Shown here: piece by piece, positions 1 through 10,661 of the stretch
Layout: each line of letters begins with the position of its first letter
How positions within the stretch are numbered: the stretch's first letter is position 1
DNA from: Pithys albifrons albifrons
Taxonomy: Eukaryota > Chordata > Aves > Passeriformes > Thamnophilidae
Direction: 5' to 3'
Assembly: GCF_047495875.1 (NCBI RefSeq)
Contig: NC_092497.1
Coordinates: 8,206,688-8,270,687 of the forward strand
Length of the DNA stretch: 64,000 nt
The notes under the pieces: model-generated
Databases searched by the model: none
What the model was told of the DNA's origin: nothing
The model's input: the letters and a program-made list of their open reading frames with translations, nothing else
Translations under genes and position numbers: made by a program

Positions 1-1688
1 AATCCCATCCTTAAAACTTCAAGCCATTATGTCTATCCAATGTTCAAGAACAGTCACAGGTCCCACTTTTGTGCTTCAAAGAAGCTGGGCATTTACCAGA
101 TTTATTTGGCTATGGTTTGCTCAGTGGAACAAGTTCTTGAACATGTCCCTAGAGACTGTCAGAGGGTCTTTTCCCCTCTGCTGACCAGGTAGATGCTGTA
201 GATCCCTGCTTTAGTAGGACAGCTTTCATCTGGTGCTTGAAATACAGACCCAAGCCAGGTAGATAAAATTGCCACAGGTAATTTCTGTTTGAAATAACAT
301 TTTCAGGTAGTTTTTGTTGTTTCTTTAGCCTCAGCAGGTCCTAATCCTTCACTTGTACATATATATGTTTGTATCTGCGTGTCTGTGTGTTTGTGTGTGT
401 TTCATCCACAGTGTCTGAGGGTGTCTGTGGAGAACAGTCAGAGGGATGGTAGTACCACTTCCAGAGCAAGGGTCACTGACAGACCAGCCTGGTCATTCCC
501 ACTCTGCACTTAAAAAAATTATTTTCCTTAGAAAGAACCTCTTCTCAGCTTGAGAGTTGCCTGGGTCTGTCATCCATGTGTAAACCCACTACCCACTGAG
601 CTGCCACCCTTGACCCAGCAGCCAGTGCTATCCTATATTCCAGCCCCAGAGAGGAGATGTGTGTTATTGTTACTTCCCAGGAGTAGAGCAGGATATTGTT
701 TGTACCACCGGATCTCTCCCATTCCTGTTGCCTCCTTGGTCCATTCAGGGAAGCAAAGCCTATTTACCCTTTTTTTCCCCGCTGGCACAGCTGAGGTAAG
801 GAAAGAGATAGGTCTTGCTGTGATGAGGCTGACAAATGTCCTTCCTCACCAGACTGCTTCTTTTCCCTGTGTTATGACATGGCAGAAAGCCCAGAGGGGT
901 AAGAGGGATGCTAGAGGCCTTTCCCCTTCCTCATGCACGACCAGTGGCTGTATAGCTGACACTACTTGCTCTTGGGTACCTAGGGACACAAATGACAACA
1001 ATTCTAACATGCACCTTCTTGAAAAAGATGGTTTTCTCTCTCTCTTGGTTTGGGCAATAACTGTAGGCACAGATCTTGCATCTGCCTTGTGGGTACCAGT
1101 GTATTGTCTTCACTCAAACCCCTGGAAGCTCAGGTTGACACTTACAGATCATCAAAGGGCAGAACTTTGGGACCAGCCCATCAAGGAGGATTTGGCTTCA
1201 ACTAAGGCAGCAACTGAGGGAAAAATGTGGAACTGAAGCCAGTGCTCAGAGCAGGGGCTTAGTTCAGCATCGTCTCTTGTCAGCTGAGCATAACTACAGT
1301 AGCCAGGAAGCATGTTTCAGTTCACAGAAACAGTAAAGAAACTCCAAACAAACAAAAAGCCAAAGAATTTTCTCTAGCCAGCATGCATGACTTCAAGATC
1401 AGAACTGCCAACAGTATTCTTGTGACATCCCAACAAAAGGTGAAATTTCAGTCATGTGCAGTGACTTTTCAGAAAGAGACTCGGAGAAGAGATATGAGCC
1501 CTGCCAAGGGGACAGAAAGGCAATACCTGAGGAACAGGGTGCAGAGCTGCTGACTGAGACAAGTGTGCAGTGATTTTTGGTGTTTACTGAGGCAAAACTC
1601 CACGGGCCAGTAAAGGAACATTTTTGTTTCCAGGAAAGGAACAGGGTTTTTCTACAGAGTGTAGCAACCAGTCCCTAGCAGGTTTTTT
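1..1688. other. Unique noncoding DNA, no supported gene
   Basis: I see no exon with convincing splice sites and no recognisable transposon here. A short GT-rich stretch sits near 367-402. A 228-codon open frame on the + strand (550-1236) begins at TTG rather than ATG. Its translation has no domain, no compositional bias typical of a protein and no family resemblance, so I treat it as chance. The stretch could be intron or intergenic DNA upstream of the 3' UTR-like block that begins near 2550. Confidence 0.5.
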
Positions 1689-1776
1689 AACTTTTCTTTT
1701 TCTCCTTTATTTCCTCCTTCTCTTTATTCTCTACTCTCCCTTCCCTTCCCTCCCTCATCTTCCCCTCCCCTCCTCT

Positions 1777-1987
1777 TCCTCTCCTCTCCTCTCCTCTCCT
1801 CTCCTCTCCTCTCCTCTCCTCTCCTCTCCTCTCCTCTCCTCTCCTCTCCTCTCCTCTCCTCTCCTCTCCTCTCCTCTCCTCTCCTCTCCTCTCCTCTCCT
1901 CTCCTCTCCTCTCCTCTCCTCTCCTCTCCTCTCCTCTCCTCTCCTCTCCTCTCCTCTCCTCTCCTCTCCTCTCCTCTCCTCTCCTCT
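1777..1987. repeat. (CTCCT)n pentanucleotide microsatellite, about 42 units
   Basis: An uninterrupted array of the 5-base unit CTCCT (AGGAG on the other strand) covers 211 bp, about 42 copies with no internal mismatch. It lies inside a longer run from 1758 to 2024 in which every base of the + strand is a pyrimidine (267 nt). A shorter TTTCTC hexanucleotide run (about 2040-2064) follows. Because 5 is not a multiple of 3 and no phase makes a stop codon, the array stays open in several frames on both strands. This explains the Leu-Ser-Pro-rich and Gly-Glu-Arg-rich translations there; they are not evidence of a protein. Such homopurine/homopyrimidine mirror repeats can form triplex (H-DNA) and are prone to length change and assembly error. 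Confidence 0.97.
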
Positions 1988-2099
1988 TCTCTCTTCTCCC
2001 CTCCCTTCCCCTCCCCTCCCCTCTGTTCCTCTGTTCCTCTTTCTCTTTCTCTTTCTCTTTCTCTTATCCCTTTTATTTTCCATTATCTTTTTATCTCAG

Positions 2100-2551
2100 T
2101 CCAGAGCTAAATGCCAAAGGAGTAAATGCCCTTCTTTTAATGATGCTGATTTAGGGACCATTGTATCATCCGAGTCCTCCTACAAGTCTGCTTCCCACAC
2201 CATACCAGCATTGCTGTTTCAGAGCCTGCCGTCCTGTGAACTGCTAAATGGACATGTAGCAAACAACACTATCTGCTTTCCTTTTTTTGTTTGTTTGTTT
2301 GTTTTCCCCTTTTTTTTTAATATTCTCAATAGCCAAAGCAGCTCTTTGCCTATTACACCCCCCTGATTTTATACTTTTGAATATAATCAGATCAGAGCGG
2401 TACCTGCTCCGGAGCCCATTCAAGGCAATGGAAAGGCTCTGGAAGGACTTTGGCTAGCCATCCAGCAAAGCCCAGGATGCTGGGGGTGGTGTGGGGAAGG
2501 CTGGTGCTAACAAAAGCATTCTGGTTGGCAGTGAATGTATTTATTTTCCAG
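2100..2551. other. Noncoding flank between pyrimidine tract and 3' UTR-like block
   Basis: No gene is visible. At about 2385-2480 a stretch around 'agcccattcaaggcaatgg' resembles the fold-back ancient repeat seen again at 4625-4805, but the match is weak. The segment ends with a pyrimidine-rich splice-acceptor-like sequence whose AG is at 2550-2551. Confidence 0.4.
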
Positions 2552-4624
2552 ACTTTGCAAACCGATCTGTGTCTGCGCTCACCCATTCAGTGCATGCCCT
2601 CCTCAACAGCCGCTGCATAACGCTCTGTTCCTGTTCACTGTTGACCGTGTGTCTACATTTAAGTGTGTGTTTTATGTGTGTGTGTCTCTGGCTAGGCCTC
2701 CTCCATACTTTTTTTTTTAATTCCTTACTTTTTTCTTCTTCCTTTATTTTCTTTCTTTTCTTTCTGTTCACTTAGTTTGTTTTGCTCTCATTCTCGTTTC
2801 ATTTTCTATAGTTTAATGGCGAGTATTTCCATTAGAGTTTTTTTATTGATGCTGTGTTTGTAACTTTTTTTAATTATTATTTTTATATATATCTTCTTTC
2901 CCCACCTTTCCCTTTTTCCACACTATATATAAATATATATATATAAAAAATCTTTTCTTCTTTTGTCATTCAATCAAATTCCAACCAAGAGCCAGTCAAA
3001 TCCACCACAGTCTCGCGCTGAGCTAGGAAAAAAGTTCTCGTAATGACATGAAAGTGGAGAATACAGTCCCCCAGGCCGTAAGTTCAAATCAACTCGAAGT
3101 TGAAAGTGTGACATGATGGCGTCATGTAACAAGCTAAGAATTGGTTGCATGACATGCCGTCAAGTTTCGTGCAGGTGCCGTGATTGAAGCATTTTTCTTG
3201 GATGTTGTATCAGTTGATGATTGGCCAGTCATGATCACATGTGCCTTTTTTGACTTTGTGCTGCCACAATTTTTTGCTGTGCTCATTTTCGTTTCGTTTT
3301 TGGTGCTTGCAGTGGTTTCTTTATTTGTCGTTTGATTTCTCGTCAGCGTTTTATGCTTCTTTAGATGTCACATAGAAGGAAAAAAAAAAGATGGATTCCT
3401 AATTCTTTAGAAAAAATGGGATTGTTATAACTACAGATAATTTGGAAAAAAAAAAAGAGAGAGAAAAAATGTGTGGGTAATTTTTTGCACTGGAAATCTT
3501 GTGATTATTTTTTTTTTCCGGAGAATTGGGGCCTTTTTCAATTGACATCTTTTTTTTCCCCCTTAGGATATTTCAAATCACTTTCTAAAAATTAAAAAAA
3601 AAAAAAACAAAAACAAAAACAAAAGAAACCCAAAAAAACAAAAACAAACCAAAACCAAAACGAGTAATGATAGTAATAGTAGTTTGAAAACTATAGCAAT
3701 CAAAAAAAGCAACCCCAAGAAAAGCCTCATTGTATGTCTTTTCAAGAATTCCTAATTCTAAGGTGCCGCATTACAGCAACTCCAGCAAAAATTAATTGCT
3801 TAGAGGGAGGGAGGGATTGAGTGGGAAAAACCCCATCCAGATCAAAAAGCAAAATGCATCTTTTTGTTTACAACTGAAAAAGGGTCCTTGACGAGTGTTT
3901 TTTATTTTTTTATTATATTATTATTTTTGGTGTTGTAATTGTTTAGACTGCTGTGTACGGTTTGCTGTTTGTTGAACCAACAGTGTGAAAACCTGCCAGC
4001 ATGGATTGATATTCCGCATGACACTTTTCCACCAGAGTGGACCTTTTGCAGTTTCTAAGTTTCTTGATGTAATAAATCACCAAGTGTATAAGAAGAACCT
4101 GCTTGCTAGAAGGAGATAAGAGCTAATCCTTAATGATTAAGCATCCTACTTAAATGTCAAGCCTAGTCGGATCATGATTATTTTTTTTAAATAATTTTTT
4201 TTATTTAAGAAATGTTAGCTTTACTTTTTTTTCAAAAGAAGTTTATTCCAACAGTCTTTTTTATTTAACCTCCTGTAAATTGCCTGTTCAAAGTCCTACT
4301 TTCTGACATTCACAAAGGAGTAGATGTTATTGGCAGCTATGTCTCCACAGAAAGCTCATACACTGTCATAGATGGCACCCCATTAAAATATAGATCTACA
4401 CTTTCTTGATGCCTTTCACACTACAAAAGCCTGCCAAGCAAGATTGTGATCGGCATTGTAAAGTGGCACTTAAAAATAACTAAAATGCTGCTAATCTGCA
4501 CATATATAGTGATACAGATTTACATAGACATCCCCTAATACTATTTTGATTTATTATTATTACTAATGGGAACAATTGTGTTTTTCTTTATCATGATCAT
4601 GACTACCTTGCTTACTTTGGGTTT

Positions 4625-4805
4625 GATCCAGTTCCCACTGAAGTCATGGGGAATCTTTCTGTTGATGTTAAGTGGGAGCAGAATCAAAGCCAGTGCCTCT
4701 AAAAGCAAAACACAAAAGCAGAAGCCCCATCCTGTCCCAATTGAAGGGAGAAGAAAACACCCATTACTTTCAACAGGAGCAGGATTGGGCCCAAAAGAAC
4801 AGGCT
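4625..4805. repeat. Old fold-back repeat within the 3' UTR-like block
   Basis: Two imperfect inverted repeats lie side by side. In the first, 'gatccagttcccactgaagtca' at about 4626-4647 pairs imperfectly with 'tgatgttaagtgggagcag' at about 4662-4680. The second has 'caattgaagggag' paired with 'ctttcaacaggagcaggattgggc' at about 4739-4795. The wording 'cattgacttcaatgggagcaggatcaggcc' that this resembles recurs in old interspersed repeats of reptile and bird genomes as I remember them. I therefore read it as a decayed ancient repeat co-opted into, or simply carried by, the transcript. The family name is not certain. Confidence 0.45.
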
Positions 4806-6948
4806 TGATTTTAATTTCATTTTCATTTTTAGGTCTTTTTTTCCCCTGTCTCAAATATTCCCCCACACACCTTCCCTACTTCCCCCTCCCCTTTTTGATT
4901 TAATTTGCAATGATCTTCTTCATTTTAGGGCAGCAGCTGAATGGGCCACATTTAGGAAAAAAAAAGTATATATATATTAAAAAAAATTCGTGAACTGTTG
5001 GATTACACCTTTGACATATCAGCAAATATCAGTCAAGCTGAAGACTTCAGACCTATTCTCTCTTTGATTGTTTAGACTGTAACATTTCTTCAAGAAAAGT
5101 ATCACATCTGCTGACTTCGAAGGACATGCGCTTGAAAACAAACACATAAGTAAAATCAGAACAGGAGGAAGATTCAACTGGGATTTCTGAAGAGACACTG
5201 ATATCACCACAGCGGCTTTTCTTCAAACAGGAGATGCAAACCTGGATACTGGCAAAGGAGTGCCTGTTTGCCACCAAGGATGTGGTTACCATGCGAGACC
5301 CATGGTAACAGTCACTGAGCATCTTTATCTGTCATTCCTTAGCTATATAGGGACCAAAGGACAAAACTTTTTACCGCAGACTTGTAGCTGTATGTAAAAT
5401 ATGGAAGTTCTTTCCTTTTCTCTGAGCTGTTCCTAAAACAGTTTTTGAGAGCGATTATATGAAATATGTAAAAATTTAAAAAAAAATCAAATGCTTAAAT
5501 GCTTTTAAAACGGCAAGATAATAGTTCTTTGATACTTTGGGAGGTTCTTTGGTTATACATTAATTAGAGTCTATGAAGCTTTCATATGGTTTTCTGTATA
5601 ATGCGCAAGGATTGCGTTGTTAAAGGCAGGTAAGATGGATATCTATGAAAAGCAAAAAAAAAAGTAAATAAATAAATACATAAATAAGTACATAAAAAGG
5701 CATAGAAAAGAGAAAGGAAAGATGGTTGATATTAAATGGAAAACAAAAAGGTTTGTAAATGCTTCTAACTCTCCCCATTTAAAAATCCTAATAGTTGTAC
5801 AGAATTTAAAAAAAAGAAAGTTTAAAATACCTATATAATAGAAAAAATTAGACAACATAAAAATAAAAAAAAAACAAAAAAGCAAAAAAAAATAATACTA
5901 CATAGAAGTTAGCGTTAATGCTAAAAACAAAGATGTTGTAGAACTGTAATTTTTGTAGAGTTTAGATTGAGCATAAATTCCTACTCTCTGCCAATTGCTG
6001 TTGGATGCTGTTATTTATCGAGGAGAAAAAGGAGAAAAATGGCTATTTTGGCAGCTTTTTTAACTGCAAGCATTCCAGCTATTAAAAATAAACAAGAGAA
6101 GACTCAATTCTGTAGACAATGCAAATGGGAAACAAAACAGCTGTCTTTTTATCAGACGTTAGTTCTAACTTGAACAACAAAACACAGCTAAATGCTTCAT
6201 GTCTTCATGATCTGCTGTCCGCAAAACTCCCATCATCCTATGCTTCAGTAGCTTCCATATTTGCTCTAGAAACCTTCAGGGCAAGGGATTAGCCTAGTAC
6301 CTTAATCTTAAAAAATAATAAAAAAATAAAAAAAAATTAAAAAACTTTAAAAACTTTAAAAAAAAAACCATAAAAGCAAACTAAAGAAACAATCTCTTTG
6401 AAGAATTTCTGAAACTGTTTACAAGGAATTTTGAAAAACAGGGGGATGTTTAAAAAAAAAAAAGATGCTGGCTCTGTTTTCTGTAAATAAATTTGCATAT
6501 TTTGTAGGACTTTTAATTGTAATGATAGAGAAAAAACAAGGAAAACTATTTAATGAAAGCACGATATTTATCTTTGGTAAATGACTTTAGAGCAGTTAAA
6601 AATAAGACATTGCTTTAAAAAATCTGACTCAGAAAAAACAATGAATTATTTAAGAACACATATATTTTAAAGTATATCATATTTATTATAATTTATTTTC
6701 GCAGTCTTAAAACTTGATTTACATCATTCTCACACTTGTTTGTATCGATTGAGCAGTGTGATACTTGTTTTTTGATTATTTATTTGGTTTTACTCTGGTT
6801 TAATGTTCTTGTTTGTTTTTCTTTGTATTTTTTATCTTGATCTTGAACTTTTTTCTCTTTTCCTTGTGATTTTTTTTGGTTTTGATTGTTTGTTTGTTTG
6901 TTTGTTTTTTTAAATGTTAATTTTGATTGTCTATTGGGCCGAACCGTG

Positions 6949-7011
6949 CAGTCCTTACTCTTCCAAAACTCTCATGGGGATATAACGAGCATTTTGCCAG
7001 AGTAAGGACTG
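6949..7011 (+). promoter_or_regulatory. Perfect 13-bp inverted repeat (RNA hairpin) near the poly(A) site
   Basis: CAGTCCTTACTCT at 6949-6961 is the exact reverse complement of AGAGTAAGGACTG at 6999-7011. The loop is 37 nt. The hairpin lies about 140 nt upstream of the AATAAA signal of the presumed 3' UTR. As RNA it would give a stable stem of 13 Watson-Crick pairs. A role in transcript stability, localisation, editing or protein binding is inference; the stem itself is seen directly. Confidence 0.7.
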
Positions 7012-7151
7012 AAGCAAACTGAGCCCACAGCGAGGAAGTACAGATGTGTAACGCAGCTGCAGTTCCATACAACTGCTCTTTCACTCTCAATTCCCTAAAA
7101 CTCCTTGTAATCTTCTGTAATTATTGAATGACGCTTTCCAGCTTAGCCCTA

Positions 7152-7157
7152 AATAAA
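7152..7157 (+). promoter_or_regulatory. Polyadenylation signal AATAAA
   Basis: AATAAA is followed about 10 nt later by a 12-base A run (7167-7178) and then a GT/T-rich stretch (about 7184-7225), as expected of a downstream element. This arrangement supports genuine 3' end formation on the + strand. The A run could alternatively be the tail of a retrocopy, but no retrocopied coding sequence lies upstream and such copies are rare in birds. Confidence 0.6.
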
Positions 7158-7179
7158 GCACAGTTTAAAAAAAAAAAAC

Positions 7180-10100
7180 CAAACGTTGTGTTCTTTACTT
7201 CTTGATGGCTTTCCTTAATGTGTTTGCTTTGAGAACAAAATGAATCTATTTCGACTCTTTCATTAATATACATTGTTTGAGTATCAGAACAAATCCCTTT
7301 GTTATATAAAACGTATCTCATTGGATTGAATTAATGACACTGTTTCATTTAACGTCTGCTTGATATTCCAGTGTGGTTTACCTTAAACCTAGTAGGTTAG
7401 AAGATCAAATAATGGTACATACAAATTAGAGTCATTGTAGCTCCCATTTGAAGCCTGTTGTTTGATTTCACACTCATGGTTTTTTCATGCTGATAAGTAT
7501 AGAGGCCAAAGCTCAGGACATTGCTCCTTTTGCTGCTTTGGGAAAACCTTGCGAAATTCAGCCATCTCCAGAGATGAGGCTTAATTTCTTCCTGAGCATC
7601 CCTCACATCTTGTCTTTTGAATGGTTATTTTTTTCCCCCTGAAATGGCTGTACCAGTTCAGCTGAGCTGAGGCTGGGGCTGAAATCAGAAGCCTTTGCAT
7701 TTTCCTCGTGATTCTTGCAGCCGCATCTGCATTTGGACAAGTTGCACCAGCTAAATCCACCTCTAAATGGGACTAATGGTGCTTGTCCATAATTTGAACT
7801 CCACAGATGGAAGGAGCTCTATTAGTAGAAACTCCTATTATTACTACTATGAGTTACTTATGTCTGTTCAGGGCATAGAAACAAATAAAATATAAATCAG
7901 ATGATACATGGTCAGTATTTGCTTTTCATCCAGAGGTAAAGTCAAATACAGAACTGCACATACACCAACCCCATCTCTGCCTTTCAGCAGAGAACATGAT
8001 CTGTAGGGGACTGAATAGGCTAAAGATATGCAAACTGGTCTCAAACAACACTGAGATAGCAAATGAGGACTAGGTCTCCAGTAAGAAGAGGTTTCTGTGC
8101 CAAAGGCTATTCAGCATCCTGCTCTGAGCTGCAGAGGACAAGCAGAGACACAACCTCTTACCTTAGCCAGGCTGAGAATAAAGCAGCAGGGCAGGGGGCT
8201 GGTGAAGATCACGGTTTAAAGGAAGAAAGTCCCACAACACACAGAGAAGACTCAATTTCCAAAAATGGTGTAGCAAAGGGAGTACTAAAAAGCATTGCCT
8301 AAATCCCTTCCCACTACTCAGGCCTCCTTCTCACCCTCCCTTGTATCCTTCAAGCTCCTCAGAACTATTCCCTATACTCCCTGAGGTGGATACTGTGTCT
8401 CTGCATTGTGAGACACATCCTGATGTATCTGTAAGAACACAGCCACGTGGGCTGAGCAGGATGGGCTGCATACCTGGGGCATCCAGATGGGGAAAATTCT
8501 GGCCAATGAGATCAAGTTGGGGCAGTTGACCGATGATTGCAAGACAAGTCTGGGTCTTGTTCAGATATCCTGCAATACACAGCAGGTAAAATACCCAATG
8601 TTAGAGAGCCACCAGCTACCAAGAGAAGACCAGAAAACACTATTAATGCTGCCTCTGTGGCTTAGGTCAGTACCCTTAAAAGTATTTTACTTTGCAGATA
8701 CACCATTGCGGCTACTGAACTGGGGAATCCAGATATGATGACCAGCAGGGGCAACCAGTGACACAGGAGGGACCGCGAGTGAGGCAGGATTCCCAACCTG
8801 TCCCCACGTATTACACTGCAAGCTCAGAGAGTGGTCAAATCTCCAAGTTCAGTACCCAGTAAACAGGGAGGCCCCACAAGGCTGACAGACTACTGGAGGT
8901 TCATTTACACTGGTGTGCTGGGGAATAAACCACTGCTGTGACCACACAGCTGCCTAAACTGAGTGATGGGTACCTGTCACACTCAATTCTCTGATTATAG
9001 TAAGAGACACAGACTAAAACAGAATGTAGATATAGCCTTATGGTTGAATACAGCACCCTTCTCTGGGCTGTACAGATATACCAGCCCTCATTTCAGATTT
9101 AAGTACTTGTCTTACGGAGACACCACACCTCTCTCCAAAGGAAGTTCACCCATTTACACTGCGGGTGATGTAAAGCAAAACAAATTGCAGCATGATCCTG
9201 TTTCAGCCTGGGACTGTGTTGCTGGGGCAGGCAATTAGCAAAACAAACACCCCAATCTGAAGCAATGAAAATGGAGAGGCCAAGTCAACCTGAAAGTCTG
9301 TAGCTGCATGTCTTTGTGCAGCAGCACGCAGCAGCAGCAGACCAGGAACACTCTATTACAGAGGTTGAAAAGCCACTGGATGTTTGATGCTGGCTTCTCT
9401 CTCTTATTTGTAGCTGCTAAATCACATTACATGAAACTAAAGGTTTTTAAAAGGTCAAACATCCGTCGTCCTCCAATGTGCTCCTTGGCACCACTGTGAT
9501 TATAGTAAACAGCAATCTCATCCCCATGAGTAGCTGAGGGCAACCTTTGGTACAAGAACAGGGCATGGTTTGCCGCCATTTTTCATGGAGTCCCATGGAG
9601 ACACAGAAACCAATAAACACATTTTTGTGTCTCTAAGAAAGTAATACATCCCTTCCTGGAGTCCCTTTTCCATATTAGTATTTCTTGATGTAGCCACTGA
9701 GCCACTCCTCCTTTGCACATAAGAGGAAACAATTCTTCTTCCCACTTTCATCCCATCCCCACTCCAGGCATATGTCCATTAGAAAATTTTCTTTTATTAA
9801 AAGATGTTATGGACAAGGCTACAGAGCTCTGCCTGTTTCCCTTTGTGTAACAAATATTGAAATAACATTTGGAAATGACCTTGCAAAGCATGCTGACAAC
9901 TTTCCCACCTTCAATATTCCAGTTTCCAACAACACATTTCTCCCAGTCCCAAATATGACCTGGGAGCAATGACCATCCCATGGGCCTAGAACCATGCAAG
10001 GCATTTGTGTTTGTTGTCCCAGAGGTAACTCACACATCACAGGGGTTTGACAGATGGGGAAACATATCACTGGGTGCTTCAGAGCAACACGCCAATGCTG

Positions 10101-10455
10101 CCCAAGCAGCTTGTGCAAGTTTTCACACTGCACCACTTGGAGAAGGAAACTGCTGATGCTATTGCTTAGTAATGTCCCTGAGCAAACTCTATTTGAAATC
10201 ACCTGAGTTGTCCTGGACACTCCAGAGCCAATGAAATGGGAATAGGCCACAGTCTCAAGGCAGCCAAATGTTGAGGCTGAAAATGCCTTTTGGAATAGCA
10301 CTGCTGTCCTACTCATTAAGGAAACCAGTTCTTAAAATAGGTTTCAATCCCACCACTTCCCTTTCACTACAAACACATACCCAAAAAGACTCAGAAGGTT
10401 TCAAATCAGAGCCCTTGTGTTCCGTTTTTTAAGGGTATGAGGTCACTCTGGTGCT
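7180..10455. other. Noncoding DNA downstream of the poly(A) site
   Basis: I find no exon, RNA gene or clear transposon in this stretch. The open frames present are short and have no recognisable content. A CAG-rich spot occurs near 9320-9340. It is probably intergenic. Confidence 0.4.
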
Positions 10456-10456
10456 T

Positions 10457-10580
10457 CATAAAACCACGGATTTTTTTGAGTAAGGAGAAACCTTTAAAGA
10501 TCATCTAGTCCAACCTCACCTGGAGTAAGCAGGGGCATCTTCAACTGTATCAGGTTGCTCAGAGCCCAATTTTCATCACC
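10457..10580 (-). mobile_element. Old CR1 3' end fragment
   Basis: The + strand text around 'ttaaagatcatctagtccaa' (about 10494-10514) followed by 'aggttgctcagagccc' (about 10551-10566) is the reverse complement of the conserved CR1 3' region. The ATTCTATG-type tail should lie at about 10457-10470 but is badly decayed. The element is 5' truncated, as most CR1 copies are, and too diverged to code. Confidence 0.75.
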
Positions 10581-10661
10581 ATTGTACAAGCTTTTGTCAG
10601 TGCCCACCCACCTTAAACAATTCCCACATCGCTGCTGGGGAACCTGTAAAACGACACTATT

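Larger units (their letters stand above)
2552..7178 (+). other. Probable terminal exon, mostly long 3' UTR
   Basis: This block differs from its surroundings. It is AT-rich, has many T and A homopolymer runs (for example 3593-3606 and 5865-5891), a TA-repeat near 2924-2949, several AATAAA-like signals, and almost no recent transposon sequence. It ends at a good polyadenylation signal. These are the usual traits of a long vertebrate neuronal or regulatory-gene 3' UTR. A splice acceptor (TTATTTTCCAG, AG at 2550-2551) could open the exon. Reading on from it in one phase gives 22 codons then TAA at 2618-2620, which would be a short C-terminal peptide; this is only a possibility. TGTAAATA at 6482-6489 fits the Pumilio response element consensus. 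I could not name the gene, and a noncoding RNA 3' exon is equally possible. Confidence 0.5.

Noticed and set aside
550..1236. 228-codon + strand open frame
   Set aside because: It starts at TTG, has no domain or exon borders and reads as chance sequence; single frames of this length are expected occasionally in 64 kb.
1624..2154. Leu-Ser-Pro repeat protein, and the Gly-Glu-Arg repeat protein on the opposite strand
   Set aside because: Both are translations of the CTCCT microsatellite, which contains no stop codon in several phases.
7140..7180. AATAAA plus A12 as the tail of a processed pseudogene
   Set aside because: No coding remnant lies upstream, bird genomes have few such copies, and the GT-rich downstream element fits a genuine poly(A) site.
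9819..10316. 165-codon minus open frame
   Set aside because: No recognisable domain; part of the area is ordinary unique DNA next to a CR1 relic, and no splice-site logic supports an exon.
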